Assembly (NCBI RefSeq): GCF_014648655.1
Contig: NZ_BMRN01000006.1
Span: forward strand, 188,922-252,921
Direction of reading: 5' to 3'
Length of the DNA stretch: 64,000 nucleotides
From: Streptomyces atratus
GTDB lineage: Bacteria; Actinomycetota; Actinomycetes; Streptomycetales; Streptomycetaceae
Part shown: piece by piece, positions 51,030 to 59,207 of the stretch
How the letters are laid out: each line of letters starts with the position of its first letter
Position numbering within the stretch: position 1 is the first letter of the stretch
Program-made: the position numbers and the translations under genes
The notes under the pieces: model-generated
Seen by the model: only the letters and a program-made list of their open reading frames with translations
Databases searched by the model: none
What the model was told of the DNA's origin: nothing

Positions 51030-51513
51030 CTGTACGAGATGGGCCCGCGCGAACGGCTTCGCGCGGGCCCATCGGCATGTCCGGCTTCCGCTGCAGGGCG
51101 AGTTCGGCGAACACGGTCTTCCCGACGTTGCGCGGCTCGACGCCCCAGTGGTCCGCGATCCCCGCGACGATGACGAGCCCCCGCCCGTAGCACTCGTCGT
51201 CCCCGGCCGCGCGCAGACCGGGCAGCCGCTCGCCGCGCGGGTCACTGACCGCGATACGCAGCATGGCCGCGCTGAGCGTGAGGTGGACGCGGAAGAGCCG
51301 CCCCCGGATGGCGCCGTGCAGTAACGCGTTGGTCGCCAACTCACTGACCAGCAAGGCAGCGTCGCCGACCAGGCCCGGATACCCCCACTCCCGAACGAGC
51401 CGCGCGGTGCGGCGCCGGGCGAAGGAGACGCTGCGGGCGGTGGGGGCGAAGTCGAGCCGGTCCTCGCGGAGGACGGGTTCGGGGGCGGGGGGCTTCTCCT
51501 GGGCTGAGGTCAT
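51016..51513 (-). CDS. RsbW-like ATP-binding regulatory protein (HATPase_c)
   Basis: The 165-aa GHKL-type ATPase domain protein has the N-box VSELATNALLHG, G1 AGDDECYGRGLVIV and a terminal GKTVFAELAL. Streptomyces have many such short anti-sigma-factor/serine-kinase-like proteins. ATG 51513 (MTSAQEKPP) has GAGAGG upstream. Just upstream and divergent is an XRE/DUF397 pair, its usual company. The last codons lie over a strong hairpin and overlap the E2 gene. Confidence 0.88.
   Translation of the reverse strand: MTSAQEKPPAPEPVLREDRLDFAPTARSVSFARRRTARLVREWGYPGLVGDAALLVSELATNALLHGAIRGRLFRVHLTLSAAMLRIAVSDPRGERLPGLRAAGDDECYGRGLVIVAGIADHWGVEPRNVGKTVFAELALQRKPDMPMGPREAVRAGPSRTATPR
51038..51073. terminator. 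Strong hairpin after E2 gene, inside the convergent ATPase gene
   Basis: Perfect 16-bp arms GATGGGCCCGCGCGAA / TTCGCGCGGGCCCATC with a CGGC loop, 8 nt past the E2 stop. It is simultaneously coding sequence of the leftward ATPase gene. Confidence 0.85.
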
Positions 51514-51755
51514 GGTCGCGTACCTCTCGGTGAGGGGGCGGTGGCGATGCCGCGCCTGCGGGGCGCCGGTTTTGGCGCGGGGCAGGGCGGTGCACTTCCG
51601 CCGGTTTCGGCTCCGCTGTGCGAGCGGTTGTGCGCCGAACGTAGCGATTCGAGCTATGCCACACAACATCTCGGAGATAATTTTCCCCGTCAGGGTGATT
51701 GTGAGGTGCCGCCTGCCGGTTGGAGACTGTCTCCGACAACAGGAGGTGTCGAGCT

Positions 51756-52643
51756 GTGCCGAAGCCGCGCGCAGACATGGGGAACCGTGTGTCCACGGTC
51801 CTTGCACGTCAGTTGGGCAGTCAGCTGCTGAGCTTCAGAGAAGCCGCCGGACTGAACCAGACGCAAGCCGCGCAGGCACTCAGTGCTCAGGCGGCCAAGA
51901 TCGCCAAGATGGAACATGGCTGGGTTCCGTTCCGGGACCCGGACGTCGTGGCGCTGTGCGCGGCGTACGGAGTTGACAGTCCGGACACGGTGGACGCTCT
52001 GCTTCGGCTGGCCAAGCTGGACCGGGAACGGCGGAGGGCAAAGGGCTGGTGGGCCACCTCGTTGACGCAAGGGAGTCTGCGCGAGTACATCGCCATGGAG
52101 GATGTGGCTCTCAGGTTGCGTACGTGGCAACTCGCTCTGATCCCAGGCTTGTTTCAGACGCCCGAGTACATGAGGGCCCTCTCCGTCGCAGCCGTCTCGC
52201 CTGACCGGATCGACGAGGTCGAGCGTCTGGTCGACGTGCGAGTACGCCGCCAGCGGCGCCTGTATGGCGACAACCCTCTACGAGTTCACGCGGTGATCTG
52301 GGAGGCGGCACTGCGACAGATGATCGGCGGCCCGCAGGTCATGAGGCAACAACTTGAGCATCTGTGTTCACTGGCCGAGATGCCCAATGTCGACGTGCAG
52401 GTACTCCCGTTCAGGGCGGGGGTGCACTTGTGCGGTGGAGGGCCCTTCAACATCCTGTCGTTCGTCGAGTCCGGTGCTCTGGATGTGGTGCACATGGACG
52501 GACTGCGCTCCACCAACTGGGTCGAAGGGGCCGAAGAGAGCGCCGCCTACACTGAGTTGTTCGCGCGCACCTGCGCCACGAGCCTCTCACCGTACGACTC
52601 GCTGCGGGTCATGGAGAGCATTGCCAAGGGGATGAACGAGTGA
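51756..52643 (+). CDS. XRE-family regulator with DUF5753 domain
   Basis: The 295-aa product has an N-terminal HTH_XRE domain (about 12-70: LGSQLLSFREAAGLNQTQAAQALS) and a C-terminal DUF5753 domain (REYIAMEDVALRLRTWQLALIPGLFQTPEY, VVHMDG). The GTG start at 51756 is fixed by AGGAGGTG 8 nt upstream. It overlaps the DUF397 gene by 4 bases. This XRE-DUF397 pair is abundant in Streptomyces (BldB/WhiJ-like systems), where the small partner is thought to antagonise the DNA-binding protein. Confidence 0.9.
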   Translation: MPKPRADMGNRVSTVLARQLGSQLLSFREAAGLNQTQAAQALSAQAAKIAKMEHGWVPFRDPDVVALCAAYGVDSPDTVDALLRLAKLDRERRRAKGWWATSLTQGSLREYIAMEDVALRLRTWQLALIPGLFQTPEYMRALSVAAVSPDRIDEVERLVDVRVRRQRRLYGDNPLRVHAVIWEAALRQMIGGPQVMRQQLEHLCSLAEMPNVDVQVLPFRAGVHLCGGGPFNILSFVESGALDVVHMDGLRSTNWVEGAEESAAYTELFARTCATSLSPYDSLRVMESIAKGMNE

Positions 52644-52822
52644 CCGAGTTCCGCTTCAGGAAGTCCAGTTACAGCGAGCCGAACGGCGAGTGCGTCGAGG
52701 TCGCGCGCAACATACCCCGCACCGTCGCCGTCCGCGACTCCAAGCGCCCCGACGGCCCGCTCCTCGTCCTCGCTCCCACCGCGTGGGACAGCTTCACGGC
52801 GGGCCTGCGCCGGCAACCGTAG
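52640..52822 (+). CDS. DUF397 small protein
   Basis: The 60-aa protein shows the full DUF397 pattern: FRKSSYSEPNGECVEVARN, VAVRDSK and WDSFTAGLR. The GTG start overlaps the XRE stop (GTGA). The family includes BldB and WhiJ-associated antagonists. A degenerate second copy follows directly. Confidence 0.9.
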   Translation: MTEFRFRKSSYSEPNGECVEVARNIPRTVAVRDSKRPDGPLLVLAPTAWDSFTAGLRRQP

Positions 52823-52832
52823 GCGCGGCGGT

Positions 52833-52901
52833 GGAACGGCGAGGGCGAGGAGGTCGCCTGCGATTTCCCCCGCGCCGCCGCCGTCCGTGACTTCGAGATG
52901 T
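52833..52901 (+). pseudogene. Degenerate DUF397 fragment
   Basis: Translating 52833-52901 gives WNGEGEEVACDFPRAAAVRD followed by FEM. This aligns with the intact neighbour's PNGECVEVARNIPRTVAVRD. It has no start, lacks the N-terminal KSSYS segment and the C-terminal WxxF segment, and runs into the next gene. It looks like the remnant of a tandem DUF397 copy. Confidence 0.65.
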
Positions 52902-53293
52902 CTATTCGACCCACACTGCCGTGTTCTGGCAGGCGTGCAGCAGCCACCTTCCGTCATCCTGCTTCGTCATGACGTAGAGCGGAGCGCCTTCCGTTTTGCC
53001 CTCCGGTGAGTGGTAGACCTGCCGAACCTTGACGGCCGCCACGTCGGGCCGCAGGAATTGCGTGTGCACTGCCTCGTAGGTGATCTCTCCTCCCAGTTGG
53101 CCGCAGGCAGCACGGTGCGGGTGAACTCGGCGATCGCGTCGAAGCCGATCAGGACCTTGCCGTGGCCGGTCGTCCAGAGGGCGTCGGGGTGGAAGAGTGT
53201 GAGGAAGCCCTCGACGTCCTTGGCGCGCTGAGCGCGCTCGACAGTGGCGACGACCTGTTCGATGGCTTTGATGTCTGCGGTTTCGGTGTTCAT
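52902..53293 (-). pseudogene. Frameshifted SnoaL/NTF2-like (SgcJ/EcaC family) gene
   Basis: The N-terminal half is read from ATG 53293 (MNTETADIKAIEQVVATVER, HPDALWTTGHGKVLIGFDAI, RTVLPAANWE). The C-terminal half is in another frame (GEITYEAVHTQFLRPDVAAV, PLYVMTKQDDGRWLLHACQN). The switch falls near 53088-53096 at GGGAGGAGAG. The span of 392 nt is one base short of 131 codons, so a single-base deletion (or a sequencing error) explains it. The intact product would be a 130-aa NTF2-fold protein. Confidence 0.8.
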
Positions 53294-53327
53294 GCAGATC
53301 ACTCTGGGATCTCAAGCGGACTTGAGG

Positions 53328-53555
53328 TCAGGATCGCCCCAGAACCTCAGCCGAACGCGAGAAGCGCGGTCTTCGCTGAGCGGGGAGACGCCGGCGCCCC
53401 GGGTGCGCGGACGTCCCACCGGCCCGCGCACTCGCACCCCGGCCGACACGGCGAACACGTTCTGGCAGCCAGTACGCGACCGCTCCCACGATGGTGCCCG
53501 CGACGGGCACCGTCGTGAAGACCAACCACCACCCGTGGCCGCCCATATCGCTCAT
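53328..53555 (-). CDS. Small membrane protein, hypothetical
   Basis: The 75-aa product starts at ATG 53555 with a strong GGAGGAG ribosome-binding site. It has one hydrophobic segment (about 8-28, GWWLVFTTVPVAGTIVGAVAYWL) and a basic tail. It lies 34 bp before the frameshifted SnoaL-like gene on the same strand. The tail has unusual composition and could be out of frame. No family recognised. Confidence 0.45.
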   Translation of the reverse strand: MSDMGGHGWWLVFTTVPVAGTIVGAVAYWLPERVRRVGRGASARAGGTSAHPGRRRLPAQRRPRFSRSAEVLGRS

Positions 53556-53682
53556 GACTCCTCCTTGTTGACGACGACACCGGTTGCTCCCTCGATAGAG
53601 CGTTGAGGTGCCGTCAGCGACTGGAAGGTCGCTCAGAATCTCGGGCTCAAAAAAGGGGAACTGGCTGGCGGAGGCCCGCTGT

Positions 53683-53688
53683 TAGGGT
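53683..53688 (+). promoter_or_regulatory. Putative -10 hexamer before VOC protein
   Basis: TAGGGT ends 6 nt before ATG 53695 and no Shine-Dalgarno is present. Consistent with leaderless transcription. Confidence 0.5.
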
Positions 53689-53694
53689 GACCGG

Positions 53695-54129
53695 ATGGCA
53701 TCGGTCAAGAAGATCCAGATCACTTTCGACTGCGCGGATCCCGAGCGCGTCGCCCGTTTCTGGTGCGAGGTGCTGGGGTACGTCGCACCGCCCCCGCCGG
53801 AGGGGTTCGACACCTGGGACGCCTACAACGACTCGCTGCCGCCCGAGGAGCGGGGTGCGTGGTTCGCGTGCTCCGATCCCACGGGTGAGGGCCCGCGCAT
53901 GTACTTCCAGCGCGTTCCCGAAGGCAAGGTCGCCAAGAACCGGGTGCACGTCGACGTCCGGGCCGGCACCGGGCTCGTGGGTGCGGAGCGGCTGGCCGTG
54001 CTCGAGGCCGAACGCGATCGGCTGGTGGCGCTCGGCGCGGTGTGCACGAAGGTGCTGTATGCCGACGAGGAGAACGAGTCGTGCATCAACATGCAGGACG
54101 TCGAGGGCAACGAGTTCTGTCTCGACTGA
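53695..54129 (+). CDS. VOC (glyoxalase/bleomycin-resistance fold) family protein
   Basis: The 144-aa two-module VOC protein (VKKIQITFDCADPERVARFWCEVLGY, RVHVDVRAGTG, MQDVEGNEFCLD) matches the group annotated glyoxalase-like in actinobacteria. Candidate metal-binding His and Glu positions occur at the usual strands, but the activity is unknown. It is monocistronic, with its own terminator. Confidence 0.88.
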   Translation: MASVKKIQITFDCADPERVARFWCEVLGYVAPPPPEGFDTWDAYNDSLPPEERGAWFACSDPTGEGPRMYFQRVPEGKVAKNRVHVDVRAGTGLVGAERLAVLEAERDRLVALGAVCTKVLYADEENESCINMQDVEGNEFCLD

Positions 54130-54147
54130 GCATTCTCCGGTACGGCG

Positions 54148-54178
54148 AGAGGGGGCCCGCTTGGTGCGGGCCCCCTCT
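54148..54178 (+). terminator. Rho-independent terminator after VOC gene
   Basis: Perfect 13-bp stem AGAGGGGGCCCGC / GCGGGCCCCCTCT with a 5-nt loop and a TTT tail. It lies between convergent genes and can act on both. Confidence 0.9.
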
Positions 54179-54206
54179 TTGCGTGTGGTGCTGTGGATCG
54201 AGTGGG

Positions 54207-55106
54207 CTACTTCTTGAAGGAGTAGTCCATGATCTTCTTCATGTCCGCGGAACGGTTGGCCGCCGACGTCGAGGCGAGCACCGTGCCGATGACCGTCTTG
54301 CCGTTACGGGTCGCGGCGAAGACCAGGCAGTACTTGGCCGTCGGGCCGGAACCGGTCTTCACGCCGATGCCGCCGCTGTAGCTGCTGAGCATCGCGTTGG
54401 TGTTGGACCACGACATGTAGCGATAGCCACCGCTCTTCGTGGTGACCTTCTGCTTGGTCGACTTGGTCTTCACGACCGTGCGGAACGTGGAGCTCTTCAT
54501 CGCGCTGCTGGCGATCTTCGTCAGGTCGCGCGGCGTCGAGTAGTTCGAGCCGTTCCCTATGCCGTCGAACGAGTCGAAGTGGGTGTTCTTCAGGCCGAGG
54601 GACTTGGCCTGGGCGTTCATCTTCCCGATGAACGACTTCACGCGGGCCGCGCGGGTGGTGCCGGAGCCGAACTTGTCGGCCAGCGCGTACGCGGCGTCGC
54701 AGCCGGACGGCAGCATCAGGCCGTACAGCAGCTGGCGGACGGTGACCTTGTCGCCCACGATCAGGCGGGCCGACGAGGCGCCCTTGGAGACGATGTAGTC
54801 GCTGTACGCCTTCTGGATCGTGACCTTGGAATCCAGGTTGAGGTTCTTCTGCGACAGGACGACCTTGGCGGTCATGATCTTGGTGGTGGATCCGGTGGAG
54901 CGACGGGTGTCCGCGGCCTTGGCGTACAGGGTCTTCGCGGTGCCGTTGTTCATCACGTAACCGCCCTTGGCGGTGATCGTGGGAGTGGGCGGCGTCGCGG
55001 CCTGTGCCGTGGAGGCGAACACGCTGCCCGCGATGACGGCACCCGCGGTGAGGGCCACGGTGGCAGTGGCGGAAACGCGGTTTATGCCCTTAATGCCGAT
55101 TTTCAA
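54207..55106 (-). CDS. K15-type serine DD-peptidase (penicillin-binding protein)
   Basis: Secreted low-molecular-mass PBP (299 aa). The signal peptide is cleaved near AQA-A (residue 36). Catalytic motifs are STTK (Ser73-Lys76), SGC (134-136) and KTG (250-252). The second motif has Cys where most PBPs have Asn, exactly as in the Streptomyces K15 DD-transpeptidase. The Ser-to-SGC spacing of 61 also agrees with K15. It should cross-link or trim peptidoglycan stems outside the membrane. The start is TTG 55106 with TTTGGAG 8 nt upstream; the longer frame is spurious. Confidence 0.9.
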   Translation of the reverse strand: MKIGIKGINRVSATATVALTAGAVIAGSVFASTAQAATPPTPTITAKGGYVMNNGTAKTLYAKAADTRRSTGSTTKIMTAKVVLSQKNLNLDSKVTIQKAYSDYIVSKGASSARLIVGDKVTVRQLLYGLMLPSGCDAAYALADKFGSGTTRAARVKSFIGKMNAQAKSLGLKNTHFDSFDGIGNGSNYSTPRDLTKIASSAMKSSTFRTVVKTKSTKQKVTTKSGGYRYMSWSNTNAMLSSYSGGIGVKTGSGPTAKYCLVFAATRNGKTVIGTVLASTSAANRSADMKKIMDYSFKK

Positions 55107-55313
55107 CTTGAACGCTCCAAATGCCCCTGGAATGCGGCCACATGAGGGTGCCGCTCGGTGGTGAGACTCATGGGGCCGGGGGAAGGATGTGCTGATTCCT
55201 GAGGCAATTTCGGAGGTAAGGGTGGTTCGGGCCGTGGGGTGGCGCCCATCCTGAACCTGTCCGGATCCCGGACGGGTCTCATCATGCACGCATGTTGTAT
55301 CTATGCTGTGTAC

Positions 55314-56021
55314 ATGCCTGCCGCACCCCCAGCTGTGAAGTCCCCTGCGAAGTCCGCCGCGCAGTCGACCGTGAAGTCTTCCGTCAAGCAGCCCCCCGCC
55401 GCCGAGCGCGTCTACGCCCATATCAAGGAGGCGGTCCTGGACCGCCGCTACGAAGGCGGCACGCTCCTCACCGAAGGTGATCTCGCGACGGCCGTCGGTG
55501 TCTCCCGTACGCCCGTGCGTGAGGCGCTGCTGCGGCTGGAGGTCGAGGGGCTGATCAAGCTGTATCCGAAGAAGGGCGCTCTCGTTCTCGCCGTCTCCGC
55601 GCAGGAGATCGCGGATGTGGTGGAGACCCGGCTGCTCGTCGAGGAGTTCGCGGCCCGCAAGGCCGTTCCCGCCTCGGCGCAGTTGATCGGACGGCTCGAG
55701 AAACTTCTTCAGGAGCAGCGGCAGTTGGCCGAGGCCGGGGACCTGGCCGCCGTGTCCGTGAAGGACCGCTGCTTCCACGCGGAGATCGTGCGCAACGCGG
55801 GCAACGACATTCTCTCGCGCCTCTACGACCAGCTGCGCGACCGGCAGTTGCGGATGGGCGTCGCCGTGATGGAGGCGCACCCGGGCAGGATCGCCGACAA
55901 CATCACCGAGCACGGTGAGCTGCTGGAAGCGATCAGGTCCGGTGACGCGGACGGTGCCGCACAAGTCGTGCGGCGTCATGTCAGCCGGGTCAAGGTGCTG
56001 GTCAGGGGTGAGGACCGGTGA
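55314..56021 (+). CDS. GntR-family (FadR/FCD subgroup) transcriptional regulator
   Basis: The 235-aa product has a Lys/Ala/Ser N-terminal tail and winged HTH (AERVYAHIKEAVLDRRYEGG, LATAVGVSRTPVREALLRLEVEGL). A C-terminal FCD ligand domain follows (TRLLVEEFAARKA, DRCFHAEIVRNAGN, EHGELLEAIRSGD). ATG 55314 is chosen; no clear Shine-Dalgarno. It overlaps the MFS transporter start by 4 bases, so it probably senses and regulates import or export of the same small carboxylate. Confidence 0.88.
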   Translation: MPAAPPAVKSPAKSAAQSTVKSSVKQPPAAERVYAHIKEAVLDRRYEGGTLLTEGDLATAVGVSRTPVREALLRLEVEGLIKLYPKKGALVLAVSAQEIADVVETRLLVEEFAARKAVPASAQLIGRLEKLLQEQRQLAEAGDLAAVSVKDRCFHAEIVRNAGNDILSRLYDQLRDRQLRMGVAVMEAHPGRIADNITEHGELLEAIRSGDADGAAQVVRRHVSRVKVLVRGEDR

Positions 56022-57328
56022 GTTCTGCTGCCGCTCCCACCCTGTCCCTGCCCGGAGATCCACCCGGCGGCCGGCGTGCCGCGTGGGTCTGGGGCATCGG
56101 CGTCGCCGTCTACTTCGTCGCCATCATCTTCCGCACCAGCCTGGGTGTTGCCGGACTGGACGCCGCCGACCGGTTCCACGTCAACGCCTCCGCACTCTCC
56201 ACGTTCTCCATCCTTCAGCTGCTCGTCTACGCGGGCATGCAGATACCCGTCGGCCTGATGGTCGACCGGCTCGGCACCAAGAAGGTCCTCACCCTCGGGG
56301 CCGTTCTGTTCACCCTGGGGCAGCTCGGCTTCGCGCTCTCCCCCTCGTACGGCATGGCGCTGGCGTCCAGGGCGCTGCTCGGCTGCGGCGACGCGATGAC
56401 CTTCATCAGCGTGCTGCGGCTCGGTGCCCGCTGGTTCCCGGCCCGGCGCGGTCCGCTGATCGGGCAGGTCGCCGCGCTCTTCGGGATGGCGGGCAACCTC
56501 GTCTCGACGCTCTTCATCGCGAGGGCCCTGCACGGATTCGGCTGGACCACCACCTTCGTGGGCACTTCCGCCGCCGGGGTTCTCGTCCTCGTGCCTCTCC
56601 TGCTGTTCCTGAAGGACCACCCCGAGGGCCACGAGCCGCCGCCCGTCGAGCACGCGGGCGCCGCCTACGTACGCAAGCAGATCGCCGCCTCCTGGCGGGA
56701 GCCCGGCACCCGGCTCGGGATGTGGGTGCACTTCACCACGCAGTTCCCGGCCATGGTGTTCCTGCTGCTGTGGGGGCTGCCGTTCCTGGTGGAGGCACAG
56801 GGGCTGAGCCGGTCCACCGCCGGTGAGCTGCTCACCCTGGTGGTGCTCTCCAACATGGCGTTCGGGCTGGTCTACGGGCAGATCATCGCCCGCCACCATG
56901 AGGCCCGCGCCCCGCTGGCCCTCGGGACGGTCACCGTGACGGCCCTGCTCTGGGCGTCGACCATCTTCTACCCGGGCGACCGTGCGCCGATGTGGCTGCT
57001 GATCGTCCTGTGCGTGGTGCTCGGCGTGTGTGGTCCCGCCTCGATGATCGGCTTCGACTTCGCACGGCCCGCCAACCCGCCGGAGCGTCAGGGCACCGCC
57101 TCGGGCATCGTGAACATGGGCGGCTTCATCGCTTCGATGACCACGCTGTTCGCCGTCGGCGTGCTGCTGGACGCGACCGGCGACAACTACCGGATCGCGT
57201 TCGCCTCGGTCTTCGTGCTGGAGGCGCTCGGCGTCGTACAGATTCTGCGGCTGCACTCCCGGGCCACGCACCGCGAGCGGGAGCACCATGTGATCAGCCG
57301 CGTGGAAGCCGTGCACGTACCCGTGTAA
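56018..57328 (+). CDS. MFS transporter
   Basis: Twelve-TM major facilitator (436 aa). It shows the loop 2-3 motif GLMVDRLGTKKVL and a second-half repeat. The GTG start overlaps the GntR stop. It resembles the D-galactonate/glucarate-like or nitrate/sugar-acid MFS groups, but the substrate cannot be assigned. Cotranscription with the GntR regulator is nearly certain. Confidence 0.9.
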   Translation: MSSAAAPTLSLPGDPPGGRRAAWVWGIGVAVYFVAIIFRTSLGVAGLDAADRFHVNASALSTFSILQLLVYAGMQIPVGLMVDRLGTKKVLTLGAVLFTLGQLGFALSPSYGMALASRALLGCGDAMTFISVLRLGARWFPARRGPLIGQVAALFGMAGNLVSTLFIARALHGFGWTTTFVGTSAAGVLVLVPLLLFLKDHPEGHEPPPVEHAGAAYVRKQIAASWREPGTRLGMWVHFTTQFPAMVFLLLWGLPFLVEAQGLSRSTAGELLTLVVLSNMAFGLVYGQIIARHHEARAPLALGTVTVTALLWASTIFYPGDRAPMWLLIVLCVVLGVCGPASMIGFDFARPANPPERQGTASGIVNMGGFIASMTTLFAVGVLLDATGDNYRIAFASVFVLEALGVVQILRLHSRATHREREHHVISRVEAVHVPV

Positions 57329-57348
57329 CGCGCCTGTCGCACCTGATC

Positions 57349-57383
57349 GGCGGCGCGCCCGTCCTCGCACGACGGGCGCCGCC
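57349..57383. terminator. Hairpin between MFS and MDMPI genes
   Basis: GGCGGCGCGCCCGTC (57349-57363) pairs with GACGGGCGCCGCC (57371-57383) with a 2-nt bulge, in the convergent gap. Confidence 0.65.
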
Positions 57384-57409
57384 GACCACGGTGGGGCGGC
57401 GCCGTGGCG

Positions 57410-58234
57410 CTATGGCGTCACGGCGAAGTTCTGCAGGATCGCCTCCGCCAGATCCTGGTCGCCCTCGACCTTGATCCGGTCCGCGACCGCACCCGCCCGT
57501 ACCCGCCCGCAGGCGAGGCGGGAGTACGTCTCCCAGTCCATCGCCAGCGTCACCGCGGGCCCGAGCGACGGCGAACCGTCCACCGAACCGCGGCCCTCCG
57601 CATCGACCCTGACCGTGCGCAGGAACTCCATCGGCCCGTGCACATCGATCACGACCGCCGAATTGGCCGGTGCGCCCGCGTCCTTGGCGACCACCTTCGG
57701 CAGCGCGGCGAGCAGGGTGTCCCGGACGACAGAAGCGCCGGGGGAGTCCAGATTGCCGGGCTTCCCCAGCGTCGCCCGCAGATCCTGCTCATGCACCCAG
57801 ACGTCGAAGGCCCGCATCCGCAGTGCCAGTTCGAGGGTCTGCTCGGCGCCGAGCGGCGCCCGGACCATGGTCTCGGGGTCACGTGTCTCGTTGCGCAGCT
57901 GACGTGCGCGGCGAATGATCGTGTACTCCAGCTCGGAGGTCATCTCCGGCGCGGTGTGGTGGCGCCGCACATCGACCTGCATCTCCATGTAGCGAGCGAA
58001 GTCGTTCTGTACATGGTAGAGATCGCGCGGCAGCGTGTGGATCGGACGCGGGTCGCCGAGCTGCTCGCACTCCATGCCGATGACGTGCGAGACGATGTCA
58101 CGCACCGACCAGGCGGGGCACGGCGTACGGCGGTTCCACTCTCCCTCGGCGAGCGGCTTCACCAGCTCGGCTATCGACTCGATGGAATGGGTCCAGGCAT
58201 CGGCGTAGGTCTGGAGGCTGGGATGGACGGTCAC
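57410..58234 (-). CDS. Maleylpyruvate isomerase (MDMPI)-family mycothiol-dependent protein
   Basis: The 274-aa DinB-fold protein has the MDMPI N-domain (WNRRTPCPAWSVRDIVSHVIGME; RMRAFDVWVHEQDLR). The conserved His residues of the metal site are His50 in SHVIGM and the His in WVHEQD. A C-terminal SCP2-like domain follows (AVTLAMDWETYSRLACGR). Such proteins use or act on mycothiol. The reaction here is unknown. GTG 58234 has GAGGGG upstream. Confidence 0.88.
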   Translation of the reverse strand: MTVHPSLQTYADAWTHSIESIAELVKPLAEGEWNRRTPCPAWSVRDIVSHVIGMECEQLGDPRPIHTLPRDLYHVQNDFARYMEMQVDVRRHHTAPEMTSELEYTIIRRARQLRNETRDPETMVRAPLGAEQTLELALRMRAFDVWVHEQDLRATLGKPGNLDSPGASVVRDTLLAALPKVVAKDAGAPANSAVVIDVHGPMEFLRTVRVDAEGRGSVDGSPSLGPAVTLAMDWETYSRLACGRVRAGAVADRIKVEGDQDLAEAILQNFAVTP

Positions 58235-58404
58235 GGGACCCCTCGTGCGGTTCTGCGGTGCATGGGCTGGAGTGCTGGGCGCGGGCGGCGGGCTGCGTGG
58301 GAGGTTCGATCGCTAAGTTACGCTGCGAGCAGGCACCCCGGCAGTGCTTTCGTGTGACGATCGTAGGCCCGTGTTGACGGCTCGAATGCCAGGACGGTGG
58401 TAGT

Positions 58405-59205
58405 GTGCGCGCCTCCCTCATCCAGATCGCAGTAGACCCGGACGAATCCGTCAATTCCCGTAGGCAACGCGCGGCTTCGCTGATCGCGGCCCAGCGCGGT
58501 GCGGATCTGGTGGTTCTTCCTGAACTCTGGCCGGTCGGCGCGTTCGCGTACACCGCCTTCGCGGACGAGGCCGAGCCGCTCCAGGGGCCCACCCACGACA
58601 TCATGGCGAAGGCCGCTGCCGACGCCGGGGTCTGGCTGCACGCGGGCTCCTTCGTCGAGCGCGCGGCCGACGGCACCCTCTACAACACCACGCTCGCCTT
58701 CACACCCGAGGGCGAGCGGGCCGCCGCGTACCGCAAGATCCACCGCTTCGGCTTCGACAAGGGCGAGGCGGTCATGATGGGCGCCGGCGAGGAGCTGGTC
58801 ACGGTTGCCCTGCCGCAGACCACCCTTGGCCTCGCCACCTGCTACGACCTGCGCTTCCCGGAAATGTTCCGCGGCCTGGTCGACGCGGGCGCCGAGACGC
58901 TGATCGTCGCGGCGGGCTGGCCGGAGCGCCGTCGCGCCCACTGGACGCTCCTGGCCCGGGCCCGCGCCGTCGAGAACCAGTCGTACGTCCTGGCCGTCGG
59001 CACCGCGGGCACCCATGCCGGAATCCAGCAGGCCGGACACAGCATCGTCGTCGACCCCTGGGGCGAGGTGCTTGCCGAGGCGGGCGCGGACGAGGAGGTG
59101 CTCACCGTGGAGTTCGACCCGTCGAAGGTTGCCGCCACGCGCGAGCAGTTCCCGGCGCTCAAGGACCGCCGCCTGGGGCTGGCCCGGCCGGAGACGGGCA
59201 AGTAG
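58405..59205 (+). CDS. Carbon-nitrogen hydrolase (nitrilase superfamily)
   Basis: Nitrilase-superfamily amidase (266 aa) with the Glu40-Lys111-Cys146 triad (VLPELW, YRKIHRFG, TCYDLRFPE). It hydrolyses a small amide; the sequence is most like omega-amidase or Nit1/Nit2 relatives that repair deaminated metabolites. The GTG start at 58405 has no clear Shine-Dalgarno. A parS site begins 3 bp after its stop. Confidence 0.9.
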   Translation: MRASLIQIAVDPDESVNSRRQRAASLIAAQRGADLVVLPELWPVGAFAYTAFADEAEPLQGPTHDIMAKAAADAGVWLHAGSFVERAADGTLYNTTLAFTPEGERAAAYRKIHRFGFDKGEAVMMGAGEELVTVALPQTTLGLATCYDLRFPEMFRGLVDAGAETLIVAAGWPERRRAHWTLLARARAVENQSYVLAVGTAGTHAGIQQAGHSIVVDPWGEVLAEAGADEEVLTVEFDPSKVAATREQFPALKDRRLGLARPETGK

Positions 59206-59207
59206 AC

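Noticed and set aside
55291..55318. GntR operator CATGT-16 nt-ACATG upstream of the GntR gene
   Set aside because: Half-sites are only 5 bp and far apart; too weak to list as a site.
54207..56063. 618-aa reading of the DD-peptidase gene
   Set aside because: The extra N-terminal part is antisense to the GntR gene; signal peptide and TTG start with Shine-Dalgarno at 55106 are decisive.
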